Below, one piece after another: positions 46,222-54,894 of a stretch of DNA of 64,000 nucleotides. Location: NCBI RefSeq assembly GCF_040214835.1, contig NZ_CP157874.1, forward strand, positions 3,290,001 to 3,354,000, read 5' to 3'. The position numbers and the translations under genes were made by a program. Origin of the DNA: Pseudomonas asiatica. GTDB taxonomy: Bacteria > Pseudomonadota > Gammaproteobacteria > Pseudomonadales > Pseudomonadaceae. Each line of letters starts with the position of its first letter. The first letter of the stretch is position 1. The notes under the pieces were generated by a model that did not search any database, was not told the origin of the DNA, and saw nothing but the letters and a program-made list of their open reading frames with translations.

Positions 46222-47199
46222 TCAGTTCTCTACGTGACAGCGCAGTTCAAGGGCCGTGCAACCAAACCGTCGCCGCACGCACTTGCCCAGGTGACTGGCA
46301 TCGCCCAGGCCCACTTCATCGGCAATCTGCGCCAGGCTGTGGCTGGAATTGAGCAAGCGCCAGCGCGCCTGTTGCAGGCGCATCTCCAGCCACCAGGCCT
46401 TGGCGCTCATGCCGTGGCTGGCGTGAAACTGCCGGTCCAGCTGGCGCCGGCTGATGCCCAGCTCCGCCGCCAGCTGCTCCACCGTCAACGGCGTCCCCAG
46501 GTGATGACGCATCAACGCCTGCGCACGCTGCACCTGCCGCCCCTGCCCCGCCCCCAGCTCCAGCGAGCGCAAGGCATGGCGGCTATCGCGGGTTTCATCC
46601 ACCAACATGTCGGCCAGGCCCTTGAGCGCCCGGGCCCGCCCGCAGGCGCGTGACAACAGCGCGACGGCCAGGTCGATGGCCGCGGTACCGCCGGCGCAGG
46701 TGATGCGGCTACCGTCGATGCAATACAGCTGCTCACTCAGCACCTGCAAATGCGGGAAGGCCGCACGAAATTCGGCTTCGTGGCGCCAGTGCACCACTAC
46801 CTTGTGCCCCTGCAGCAACCCGCAGGCGGCCAACAGGAAAGCACCGTTGTCGACCCCCACCAGCTTGACGCCAGCCTTGCCGGCCTGCCTGAGCAAGGTC
46901 CGGTAGCGAGGCGCCAGCGCGGCAGTGGCCATGGCGTTGCGCCCGCCGAACACCACCAGGTAGTCGAAACTGGCCAGCTCGAGCTGGCCAGCGACGGCCT
47001 CGACCTGCACCACCGCGCCGCTGCTCGACGGCACCGGGTCGAGGGTCAGCCCTGCCACGGTCCAGCTGCAGTAGCGCTGCTGGCTGTAGTCCTCGTCGTC
47101 GGCGCTGAACCGCAACTTGTCGAGAAAGGCGCCGAACGGCAGCAGGGCAAAATCCGGTAACGGCAAGATCAGCAAGCGGATATCGGGCAGCATTGGCAT
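46222..47199 (-). CDS. GlxA-family regulator (DJ-1/PfpI-like domain plus AraC HTH)
   Basis: The 325-residue protein has an N-terminal class I glutamine-amidotransferase-like domain (about 1-190: LLILPLPDFALLPFGAFLDK, FDYLVVFGGRN, LVGVDNGAFLLAACGLLQGH, ITCAGGTAAIDLAVALL), where the position of the catalytic Cys is replaced by Asn-Gly (DNGAF), as in regulatory members. A C-terminal AraC HTH follows (about 225-320: LTVEQLAAELGISRRQLDRQ, LAQIADEVGLGDASHLGKCV). The group includes ArgR, GbdR and CdhR, which sense arginine or quaternary amines. The start at 47199 is chosen because the domain begins there. It is divergent from a LysE exporter gene, its likely target. Confidence 0.88.
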   Translation of the reverse strand: MPMLPDIRLLILPLPDFALLPFGAFLDKLRFSADDEDYSQQRYCSWTVAGLTLDPVPSSSGAVVQVEAVAGQLELASFDYLVVFGGRNAMATAALAPRYRTLLRQAGKAGVKLVGVDNGAFLLAACGLLQGHKVVVHWRHEAEFRAAFPHLQVLSEQLYCIDGSRITCAGGTAAIDLAVALLSRACGRARALKGLADMLVDETRDSRHALRSLELGAGQGRQVQRAQALMRHHLGTPLTVEQLAAELGISRRQLDRQFHASHGMSAKAWWLEMRLQQARWRLLNSSHSLAQIADEVGLGDASHLGKCVRRRFGCTALELRCHVEN

Positions 47200-47299
47200 C
47201 GCGTCCAGAAACGACCATTCAATGTCCGGATCATACCCTTGCCGGCCAAGGTCGGCGCCATAGACTGACGCCCTCCCCATCAACAAGGCATTCCCCACC

Positions 47300-47911
47300 A
47301 TGGCACTCGACACCTGGCTCATCTACCTGCTGGCCAGCATCGGCCTGTCGCTGACCCCAGGCCCCAACAGCCTGCTGGCCCTGACCCACGGCGCCCTGTA
47401 TGGCGCACGCCGGACGTTGTTCACCATCGTCGGCGGGGTGTTTGGCTTCAGCGCCCTGATCGCCCTGGCCATGTTTGGCCTCAGCGCATTGCTGCAGGCC
47501 TCGGCCTCGGTGCTGAGCGTGCTCAAGTGGGTGGGTGGCGCCTATCTGATCTGGCTGGGTATCCAGCTGTGGCGCAGCCCGGGTCTGCACCTGGAACTGA
47601 CCGCGCAAAGCGCGCGGCTGGGCAATGCCGACCTGTTCCGACAGGGCCTGCTGTCGGCCATGGCCAACCCCAAGGTGCTGCTGTTCTACGGCGCTTTCCT
47701 GCCGCAGTTCATCGACCCGCAGCGCGGGTTGCTGCTGCAGTTCGTGGTGATGGCGGCAACCTTTGCCAGCGTCGAGTTCCTGGTCGAATACCTGTTGGCA
47801 CGCCTGGCGTTTCGCATCCGGCCATGGCTGGCCAAGGGTGGCAAGGGCTTCAACCGCTGCTGCGGCAGCCTGTTTGCCTTGATTGGTGTGGCGTTGCCGC
47901 TTGGGCGGTAA
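47300..47911 (+). CDS. LysE/RhtB-family amino acid exporter
   Basis: The 203-residue protein has five to six membrane segments and the family N-terminus SIGLSLTPGPNSLLALTHGA, then GGAYLIWLGIQLWRSP and LLSAMANPKVLLFYGAFLPQ. The family exports amino acids such as lysine, arginine, threonine or homoserine lactones. It is divergent from a GlxA-type regulator with a 100-base shared promoter region, so the pair may form a substrate-inducible export unit. Confidence 0.9.
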   Translation: MALDTWLIYLLASIGLSLTPGPNSLLALTHGALYGARRTLFTIVGGVFGFSALIALAMFGLSALLQASASVLSVLKWVGGAYLIWLGIQLWRSPGLHLELTAQSARLGNADLFRQGLLSAMANPKVLLFYGAFLPQFIDPQRGLLLQFVVMAATFASVEFLVEYLLARLAFRIRPWLAKGGKGFNRCCGSLFALIGVALPLGR

Positions 47912-47940
47912 CGTCTGATACAGGCGTGTGCAGGTCTTTT

Positions 47941-48058
47941 TGTGGGAGCGGCCTTGCGTCGCGAAAGGGGTGCGAAGCGCCCCCACGATCTACGCATCAC
48001 TTCAGAATTGCCGGGGCCGCTTTGCGGCCCTTTCGCGACACAAGGCCGCTCCCACAGG
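47941..48058. repeat. REP inverted pair, GCGGCCTTGTG type
   Basis: TGTGGGAGCGGCCTTGCGTC and its partner GACACAAGGCCGCTCCCACA bracket about 78 bases holding two inner stems. They lie between the convergent LysE and MFS genes. Confidence 0.85.
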
Positions 48059-48073
48059 TGACCGCGCTAGCAT

Positions 48074-49273
48074 TCAACCCCGGCGCGCTTTGGCCAGGAA
48101 GATGAGCAAGGCCACACCCGGCAACCCCGCCCCCACCAGCGCCACACCCTGCCAGCCAAACTGGCTGAACACCGCACTGGCCACCGCCGAACCCAGCGCC
48201 CCACCCAGGAAGATGCTGGTCATGTACACCGCGTTCAGCCGCCCGCGGCTGGCCGGGTCCAGCGCGTACACTTCACGCTGGCCGATGACCATGTTCATCT
48301 GCACCGCAAAATCCAGCAGCACGCCGGTCAGGCCCAGGCCGATCACGCTGTAGCCCGGCACCGTCAGCCCCAGCAACAGTGCCGCCGGCGCCAGCAACAA
48401 CGCCAACAGTGAACCGGCCCGGGCATGCCCGGCATCGGCCAGGCGGCCGGCCATGGGTGCGGCAACGGCGCCCACCGCGCCCACCAGGGCGAATACCGCG
48501 ATCTGGCTCTGCGACAGACCATGCTCGGTTGCCAGGGCCATCGGCACCGCCGTCCAGTAAAGGCTGAACGCCGCGAACATCAACGCCTGGTACAGCGAGC
48601 GCTGGCGCAGCAAGGGATAACGGCGCAGCAGCGTGAGCAGCGACAGCATCAGCCCGGCATAGCTGGCCTTGTGCTCGGGCACCCGCCGCGGCAAGGTCAG
48701 GGCCAGCAGCAGGATGATCGCCAGCATTACCCCGGCAGCGCCAATGAACACCGCACGCCAGCCGAAGTAGTCGGCCACCAGGCTGGACAACGGCCGCGCC
48801 AGCAGGATACCCAGCAGCAGGCCGCCCATGATGTTGCCGACCACCCGCCCGCGCTGCTGCTCCGGCGCGAGGTGCGCCGCCAGCGGGATGAGCATCTGCA
48901 CCGCCACGGAACTGAAACCGATCAGCAGTGCATAGCCGAGGAACAGCTGGCCCTGGCCGCTGCTGCTGGTGCCCGCCAGCAGCAGGCTGACGCAGGCCAG
49001 CACGGCGGTGGCCACCATCAAGCGGCGGTTTTCCAACAGGTCGGCCAGCGGTACCAGCAACAGCAGGCCCAAGGCATAGCCCAATTGCGTGAGCGAAACG
49101 ATCAGGCTGGCATGCTCGGTGGACAGCCCCAGGTCCGGGGCGATCAGGCCGACGATGGGTTGGGCATAGTAGATATTGGCGACGATCGCGCCGCAGCAGA
49201 ACGCCAGCAGGGCGACCAGGGCCCGGCTGAGGCCGGTGACTGCAGGCTGCGCGGCGGCAAGGGAGGGATTCAT
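48074..49273 (-). CDS. MFS transporter (DHA1, YnfM-like)
   Basis: The 399-residue protein has twelve predicted membrane segments and the MFS motif A-like loop LLLVPLADLLENRRLMVATA, with NIYYAQPIVGLIAPDLGLST in the first helix and loop, and MGGLLLGILLARPLSSLVAD. It is of the drug:H+ or sugar/arabinose-efflux DHA1 type. It lies 105 bases after a LysR gene on the same strand, which may control it. The substrate is unknown. Confidence 0.88.
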   Translation of the reverse strand: MNPSLAAAQPAVTGLSRALVALLAFCCGAIVANIYYAQPIVGLIAPDLGLSTEHASLIVSLTQLGYALGLLLLVPLADLLENRRLMVATAVLACVSLLLAGTSSSGQGQLFLGYALLIGFSSVAVQMLIPLAAHLAPEQQRGRVVGNIMGGLLLGILLARPLSSLVADYFGWRAVFIGAAGVMLAIILLLALTLPRRVPEHKASYAGLMLSLLTLLRRYPLLRQRSLYQALMFAAFSLYWTAVPMALATEHGLSQSQIAVFALVGAVGAVAAPMAGRLADAGHARAGSLLALLLAPAALLLGLTVPGYSVIGLGLTGVLLDFAVQMNMVIGQREVYALDPASRGRLNAVYMTSIFLGGALGSAVASAVFSQFGWQGVALVGAGLPGVALLIFLAKARRG

Positions 49274-49378
49274 GCGAGTGTCCTCGACAATGGCTGGAAT
49301 ATGCCGGCCACCTTACCCAGACGCACTCCTGGCGAGAATCCAGCGCTGGCGCAACAGGGCTTTGCGCACTGCGCAACA

Positions 49379-50284
49379 CTAGGTGCTGCGCTGCAGCAAA
49401 TTCTCGCAAAAGTCGATGAAGGCATTCACCCGCCGCGAACCACGATGGTTGGGCAGGTACAGGGCGTTGATGCTGTCATTGGCCGCGCCGGGGCTGGCCT
49501 GCCAATCGGGGAACAGGCGTTGCAGGCGCCCGGCCGCCACATCCTCGTGCACCAGCCAATCGGCCAACAGTGCGATACCGCTCCCCGCCAGTGCGGTTTC
49601 GCGCAGCATGTCGGCATTGGCACTGCGCAACGGCCCGCTCACATCCAGTTCCAGACTGTCCTGCCCACGGGCCAGGCGCCAGGGGCGGCCTTTCTGCCCG
49701 TAGCGAAAGCGCAGGCAGGCGTGCTCGAGCAGCTGCCGCGGATGCTCCAGCGCGTCATGCCCGGCCAGGTAGCCCGGGCTGGCCACCAGCCAACGCTGGA
49801 AGCGACCCAGCTGGCGGCATACCAGCTCGTCATTGGGCGAGGGGTCGCCCAGGCGGATCGACAGGTCGTAGCGCCCGTCAAGCAGGTCATCCAGGCGGTC
49901 GCTGAGGTCAATGTCCAGCTCCAGAGCCGGATGTTGCGCCAAAAACGGCCCCAGGTGCGGGGCGATGACCCGCCTGCCGAACTCCACAGGCAAGCACAGG
50001 CGCAGCACACCGACAGGCTCCTCGCCCCGATCGGCGACACTGGCATCGGCCTCGTCCAGGGCCTCGAAAATACCCCGCGCGCGCTCGTAATAACGGGCGC
50101 CGGCCTCGGTCAGGCTGACCTGGCGGGTGGAGCGATTGAGCAAGGTGGTGCCCAACGCCGCTTCCAGGGCATCGACCAGGCGCGTCACCGACGATGTCGC
50201 CAGCCCGAGCCGGCGTGCAGCGGCAGAAAAGCCCTGGGCATCGACGGTGGCCACGAACATCTTCATCGCCAGGAGTTTGTCCAT
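49379..50284 (-). CDS. LysR-family transcriptional regulator
   Basis: The 301-residue protein is a CrgA/YhjC-like LysR regulator. The HTH covers residues 5-63 (MKMFVATVDAQGFSAAARRL, LATSSVTRLVDALEAALGTT), and a substrate-binding domain follows (about 92-298: VLRLCLPVEFGRRVIAPHLG, DLSIRLGDPSPNDELVCRQL, LAGSGIALLADWLVHEDVAA). The ATG at 50284 (MDKLLAMKMF) is preferred over one six codons upstream because it sits at the usual distance from the HTH. It is divergent from a small cupin gene and precedes an MFS exporter gene; these are its likely targets. Confidence 0.9.
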   Translation of the reverse strand: MDKLLAMKMFVATVDAQGFSAAARRLGLATSSVTRLVDALEAALGTTLLNRSTRQVSLTEAGARYYERARGIFEALDEADASVADRGEEPVGVLRLCLPVEFGRRVIAPHLGPFLAQHPALELDIDLSDRLDDLLDGRYDLSIRLGDPSPNDELVCRQLGRFQRWLVASPGYLAGHDALEHPRQLLEHACLRFRYGQKGRPWRLARGQDSLELDVSGPLRSANADMLRETALAGSGIALLADWLVHEDVAAGRLQRLFPDWQASPGAANDSINALYLPNHRGSRRVNAFIDFCENLLQRST

Positions 50285-50401
50285 TTGTTGCCCGTCTTCC
50301 AAATCCCGGAAAGTTCTTACAAACAGCCGGGCCGGTCAAGAAGCGCGGCGCACGGCAATTGCGTCCATAGTGGAACCACCCCCTTCCAAACGAGGTTTTC
50401 C

Positions 50402-50752
50402 ATGATCCCGACCAACCTGCTGACCGCCCTGCCCCCTTGCGACCCAACCAGCGCCGAATGGGTCGACCAACTGCTCAGCCGCCCGGGCGTGCGCGTGGAA
50501 CGTATCGTCTCCAGCGGCCAGGCCAGCCCGCCCGGTTTCTGGTACGACCAGGCCGAAGGCGAATGGATCGTGCTGCTCAGTGGCGCCGCCGGCCTGCGCT
50601 TCGAGCACGAGAGCCACACCCGCCTGCTGGCGCCGGGCGATTGCCTGGATATCCCGCCGCATTACCGCCACCGCGTGGAATGGACCGCCCCCGGCACCGC
50701 CACCATCTGGCTCGCGGTGTTCTACAGCAGCGGCACTCCGTGGCCGGCTTGA
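50402..50752 (+). CDS. Small cupin-domain protein
   Basis: The 116-residue single-domain cupin has motif 1 in GFWYDQAEGEWIVLLSGAAG and motif 2 in APGDCLDIPPHYRHRVEWT. The histidines and glutamate that would bind metal are only partly kept (no His pair in motif 1), so it may bind a ligand without metal. It is divergent from the LysR gene by 117 bases and probably regulated by it. The function is unknown. Confidence 0.8.
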   Translation: MIPTNLLTALPPCDPTSAEWVDQLLSRPGVRVERIVSSGQASPPGFWYDQAEGEWIVLLSGAAGLRFEHESHTRLLAPGDCLDIPPHYRHRVEWTAPGTATIWLAVFYSSGTPWPA

Positions 50753-50896
50753 ATCCGGTAATCGAAAATCGAACGGGGTTACCCAGCCGACATGAACACC
50801 CTGTTTACTGCAATTTTAAACGCATGATCTAGACTTTTATCCACTTCTTGCAGAGTTCAGCCCTGCGACAATCCGCCCCACAAAATTATGTACCAA

Positions 50897-50912
50897 CTTG
50901 TTAATTAGCAAG
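50897..50912. promoter_or_regulatory. Near-palindrome upstream of quiA, possible operator
   Basis: CTTGTTAATTAGCAAG is symmetric except for one base pair, and lies 46 bases before the quiA start in an AT-rich promoter region. It may be the binding site of a local regulator; no matching regulator gene is obvious. Confidence 0.5.
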
Positions 50913-50957
50913 CTAAGAGATTACACTGCGCGCATTCCACCTGCTGAGATCCCTGGC

Positions 50958-53375
50958 ATGAAAGAAACACCGCGCGCCTCTGGCGCCACAAAACTCATCC
51001 TGATCGGCCTGGGCGTGATCATCGCCCTGCTCGGCCTCCTCCTGGCTGCGGGCGGCGTCAAGCTGGCCGGCCTGGGCGGTTCCTGGTACTTCCTGGTCGG
51101 CGGCCTGGCCATGGCCATCGCCGGCGTCCTCATCGCTCGCCGCAAACCGGCTGGCGCCTGGCTGTACGCAGCGTTCCTGGTCGGCACTGCCATCTGGGCG
51201 CTGATCGACGCTGGCCTGGTGTTCTGGCCGCTGTTCTCGCGCCTGTTCATGTTCGGCGCAATCGGCATGGTGGTGGCGCTGGTCTACCCACTGCTGGCCC
51301 GTGCCAATGGCACCAGCGCCGGCCGCGGTGCCTATGGCGTTGCCGGGGTGATGGCCGTGCTGCTGGTGATCGCCGCCGGCAACATGTTCGTCGCCCACCC
51401 AAGCGTCGCCCCCACCGGCAAAGGCCCGGGCATGACCCCGGTCGAGGCCGACAAGGCGCAGAAGGACTGGGCCCACTACGGCAACACCGAAGGTGGCAGC
51501 CGCTTCGCCGCGCTGGACCAGATCAACCGCGACAACGTCAACAAGCTGAAAGTGGCCTGGACCTACCACACCGGTGACGTGGCGCTCAGCGACGGCAACG
51601 GTGCCGAAGACCAGCTGACCCCGCTGCAGGTCGGCAACAAGGTGTTCATCTGCACCCCGCACAACAACCTGATCGCCCTCGATGCCGACACCGGCAAAGA
51701 GCTGTGGAAGAACGCGATCAACGCCCAGTCCAAGGTCTGGCAGCGTTGCCGTGGCATGGCCTACTTCGACGCCACTGCCGCCATCGCCCAGCCGACCCAG
51801 CCGAACAGCTCGCCAATCACTGCGGCCAGCGTACCGGCCGGTGCCAACTGCCAGCGTCGCCTGCTGACCAACACCATCGATGGCCGCCTGATTGCCGTCG
51901 ACGCCGACACCGGCGAGTTCTGCCAGGGCTTCGGCAACAACGGCCAGGTCGACCTCAAGGCCGGCCTGGGCGATGTGCCGGACTCCTACTACCAGCTGTC
52001 CTCGGCCCCACTGATGGCCGGTACCACCGTGGTGGTCGGCGGCCGCGTCGCCGACAACGTCCAGACCGACATGCCAGGCGGCGTGATCCGTGGTTTCGAC
52101 GTGATCACGGGTGAAATGCGCTGGGCCTTCGACCCCGGAAACCCGGAAGATCGCCAGGCGCCGCAGGGCGACAGCACCTATGTGCGCAGCACCCCCAACA
52201 GCTGGGCCCCGATGTCCTACGACCCGGCGATGAATACCGTGTTCCTGCCGATGGGCTCGTCGTCCACCGACATCTACGGTGTCGAACGCAGCAAGCTGGA
52301 CCACACCTATGGCGCTTCGGTACTGGCCCTGGACGCCACCACCGGCAACCAGAAGTGGGTGTTCCAGACCGTGCACAACGACCTGTGGGACTTCGACCTG
52401 CCGATGCAGCCGAGCCTGATCGATTTCACCAAGGACGACGGCCAGTCGGTCCCTGCAGTGGTAATCGGCACCAAGGCCGGGCAGATCTACGTGCTCGACC
52501 GCGCCACCGGCAAGCCGCTGACCCAGGTCGACGAAGTACCGGTCAAGCCAAGCAACATCCCCAACGAGCCGTACTCGCCAACCCAGCCGAAGTCGGTGGG
52601 CATGCCACAGATCGGCGCGCAGACCCTGACCGAATCGGACATGTGGGGCGCAACCCCGTACGACCAGCTGCTGTGCCGCATCGACTTCAAGAAAATGCGC
52701 TACGACGGCCTGTACACCGCGCCGGGCACCGACCTGTCGCTGAGCTTCCCGGGTTCGCTGGGTGGCATGAACTGGGGCAGCATTTCCACCGACCCGGTAC
52801 ATGGTTTCATCTTCGTCAACGACATGCGCCTGGGCCTGTGGATCCAGATGATCCCGTCGCAGAACAAGGGCGGCGCCGCTTCCGGTGGCGAAGCGCTGAA
52901 CACCGGCATGGGCGCAGTACCGCTCAAGGGCACCCCGTATGCGGTGAACAAGAACCGCTTCCTGTCGGTGGCCGGCATCCCGTGCCAGGCGCCGCCATTC
53001 GGCACCCTGACCGCCATCGACATGAAGACCCGCCAGGTGGCGTGGCAGGTACCGGTGGGTACCGTCGAGGACACCGGCCCGCTGGGCATCCGCATGCACC
53101 TGCCGATCAAGATCGGCCTGCCGACCCTGGGCGGCACCCTGTCGACCCAGGGTGGCCTGGTGTTCATCGCCGGCACCCAGGACTTCTACCTGCGCGCCTA
53201 CGACAGCAGCAACGGCAACGAAATCTGGAAGGCTCGCCTGCCAGTGGGCAGCCAGGGCGGCCCGATGACCTACGTCTCGCCGAAGACCGGCAAGCAGTAC
53301 GTGGTGATCACGGCTGGCGGGGCGCGCCAGTCGACTGACCGTGGCGACTACGTGATTTCTTACGCCTTGCCGTAA
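50958..53375 (+). CDS. quiA: Membrane PQQ-dependent dehydrogenase (probably quinate/shikimate dehydrogenase)
   Basis: The 805-residue protein belongs to the glucose/quinate/shikimate group of membrane quinoproteins. Five N-terminal membrane segments (about residues 12-145) bind ubiquinone, and the rest is a periplasmic beta-propeller with W-motifs (WAHYGNTEGGSRFAALDQIN, TGKELWKN, TGEMRWAFDPGNPED, QKWVFQTVHNDLWDFDLPMQ). It oxidises a cyclic polyol or sugar in the periplasm and feeds electrons to the quinone pool. I favour QuiA because KT2440's copy next to the same OprB and argE genes is, as I recall, the quinate dehydrogenase, while gcd lies elsewhere. Glucose dehydrogenase remains possible. 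An OprB porin follows. Confidence 0.8.
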   Translation: MKETPRASGATKLILIGLGVIIALLGLLLAAGGVKLAGLGGSWYFLVGGLAMAIAGVLIARRKPAGAWLYAAFLVGTAIWALIDAGLVFWPLFSRLFMFGAIGMVVALVYPLLARANGTSAGRGAYGVAGVMAVLLVIAAGNMFVAHPSVAPTGKGPGMTPVEADKAQKDWAHYGNTEGGSRFAALDQINRDNVNKLKVAWTYHTGDVALSDGNGAEDQLTPLQVGNKVFICTPHNNLIALDADTGKELWKNAINAQSKVWQRCRGMAYFDATAAIAQPTQPNSSPITAASVPAGANCQRRLLTNTIDGRLIAVDADTGEFCQGFGNNGQVDLKAGLGDVPDSYYQLSSAPLMAGTTVVVGGRVADNVQTDMPGGVIRGFDVITGEMRWAFDPGNPEDRQAPQGDSTYVRSTPNSWAPMSYDPAMNTVFLPMGSSSTDIYGVERSKLDHTYGASVLALDATTGNQKWVFQTVHNDLWDFDLPMQPSLIDFTKDDGQSVPAVVIGTKAGQIYVLDRATGKPLTQVDEVPVKPSNIPNEPYSPTQPKSVGMPQIGAQTLTESDMWGATPYDQLLCRIDFKKMRYDGLYTAPGTDLSLSFPGSLGGMNWGSISTDPVHGFIFVNDMRLGLWIQMIPSQNKGGAASGGEALNTGMGAVPLKGTPYAVNKNRFLSVAGIPCQAPPFGTLTAIDMKTRQVAWQVPVGTVEDTGPLGIRMHLPIKIGLPTLGGTLSTQGGLVFIAGTQDFYLRAYDSSNGNEIWKARLPVGSQGGPMTYVSPKTGKQYVVITAGGARQSTDRGDYVISYALP

Positions 53376-53385
53376 CACCGCGTCG

Positions 53386-53480
53386 CCCCCTTCGCGGGTA
53401 AACCCGCTCCCACAGGAACTGCACAGTTTGCAAGGGCAGTGAAAATCCTGTGGGAGCGGGTTCACCCGCGAAGAGGCCTT
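53386..53480. repeat. REP inverted pair, CTTCGCGGGT type
   Basis: CTTCGCGGGTAAACCCGCTC and GAGCGGGTTCACCCGCGAAG are separated by about 37 bases. They lie between quiA and the porin gene. Confidence 0.85.
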
Positions 53481-53503
53481 AGAAGACAACCCGAGATTCA
53501 GCA

Positions 53504-54772
53504 ATGCCATCCGCAATTCGCATCACCCCCACCCTGCTGCTGGCCCTGGCCAGCAGCACCGCCCTGGCCGACGGCGACCTGATGACCCGCAGCACCCTGA
53601 CCGGTGACTGGGGCGGCCTGCGTCACCAGCTGGAAGAAGACGGCGTCAAGTTCACCGGCGACTACAGCGGCGAAACCGCCTACAACGCCCACGGTGGCCT
53701 GCACCGCTCGGCGCGCTACTCGCAAAACCTGAAACTGGGCGTGCAGTTCGACCTGTCGAAACTGTATGGCCTGGACAACGGCGGCAAGGTCCAGCTGACC
53801 ATCAACGACCGCCGCGGCAACAGCGCCTCGGAAGACCTGGTGGGCAACCGCCTGCCGATCCAGGAAAACTTCGGCGGCCTGTACACCCGCCTGACCGAAC
53901 TGAGCTACGAGCGTACCCTGTTCACCCCGGCACTCAACGTCAAGCTCGGCTACATGGCCATGGGCAACGACCTCGGCGGCCTGGACAGTGGCATCCTGTG
54001 CAACTTCATGAACGCCGGCTTCTGCGGCCACCCGCTGAACATGTCTGGCGGCAGTGGCTGGACCAATTACCCCAATGCCCACCTGGGCGTGCGGGTGAAG
54101 TACGACCTGTCGCCGTCCTGGCAGCTGCGTGTGGCGGCGTTCAACGTCGACCCGGAAAGCAACGGCAACTCCAGCCGCGCCTGGCACCTGGGCCCCAAGC
54201 ACACCACCGGCACCGTGGTACCAGTAGAGCTGGTGTACAAGCTGCAGGGCGAGCTGCCTGGCGAGTACAAACTGGGCTACTACTACGACAGCTCCGATGT
54301 GAAGCGCATCGGCAGCGACGAGGAAGTGTCCGGCCGTGGCGGCCACTATCTGCTGGTCGACCAGGCCGTGTGGAACGACCAGGGCTTGCCGGGCCGCAGC
54401 CTGCATGCCTTCGGTCAGTACTCGGCGTCGAGCAAGGCCGCCTCGCCGTTCACCAAGTGGTATGGCGCCGGCGTGGTGCTGTACAAGCCGTTCGCAGGCC
54501 GCCCGAAGGATACCGTGGCGCTGGGCTATGGCCGTGCCGTGCCCAACCCGCGTAGCCGCGACGTGCTGGAAGATGCCGCGTTCAATGCCGGGCAGCAGTT
54601 CCCCGATATCGACAGCGCCGAGCAACTGGTCGAGCTGAGCTATGGCTACCAGGCCACGCCGTGGCTGAACCTGCGCCCGGATGTGCAGTACATCATCGAG
54701 CCGGGCGCGTTCTCCGGGAAGGACATCGACAACGCGCTGGTGGTTGGCCTGCAGGTCAAGGCTACCTTCTGA
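53504..54772 (+). CDS. OprB-family carbohydrate-selective porin
   Basis: The 422-residue outer-membrane protein has a signal peptide (ITPTLLLALASSTALADGDL, cleavage after ALA) and the OprB opening LTGDWGGLRHQLEEDGVKFT. It ends in phenylalanine (LQVKATF), the usual last strand of a porin barrel. LSYGYQATPWLNLRPDVQYI is a typical late OprB block. It lies downstream of the PQQ dehydrogenase in the same direction, across a REP pair, so it probably brings the dehydrogenase substrate (quinate, shikimate or sugar) into the periplasm. Confidence 0.92.
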   Translation: MPSAIRITPTLLLALASSTALADGDLMTRSTLTGDWGGLRHQLEEDGVKFTGDYSGETAYNAHGGLHRSARYSQNLKLGVQFDLSKLYGLDNGGKVQLTINDRRGNSASEDLVGNRLPIQENFGGLYTRLTELSYERTLFTPALNVKLGYMAMGNDLGGLDSGILCNFMNAGFCGHPLNMSGGSGWTNYPNAHLGVRVKYDLSPSWQLRVAAFNVDPESNGNSSRAWHLGPKHTTGTVVPVELVYKLQGELPGEYKLGYYYDSSDVKRIGSDEEVSGRGGHYLLVDQAVWNDQGLPGRSLHAFGQYSASSKAASPFTKWYGAGVVLYKPFAGRPKDTVALGYGRAVPNPRSRDVLEDAAFNAGQQFPDIDSAEQLVELSYGYQATPWLNLRPDVQYIIEPGAFSGKDIDNALVVGLQVKATF

Positions 54773-54782
54773 AACCTTGATT

Positions 54783-54888
54783 GGGGCTGCTTTGCAGCCC
54801 TTCGCGGGCACGCCCGCTCTCACAGGTACTGCACAGCCCTTGAGACTGACGAGATCCTGTGGGAGCGGGTTCACCCGCGAAGAAGCCA
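54783..54888. repeat. REP elements, CTTCGCGGG type
   Basis: A variant element (CTTCGCGGGCACGCCCGCTC) and a standard one (GAGCGGGTTCACCCGCGAAG) face each other between the convergent porin and argE genes. Confidence 0.85.
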
Positions 54889-54894
54889 GCGCAA

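Noticed and set aside
50913..53516. 867-codon open frame on the minus strand over the PQQ dehydrogenase gene
   Set aside because: Antisense shadow with no recognisable domain; the plus strand encodes a full-length quinoprotein.
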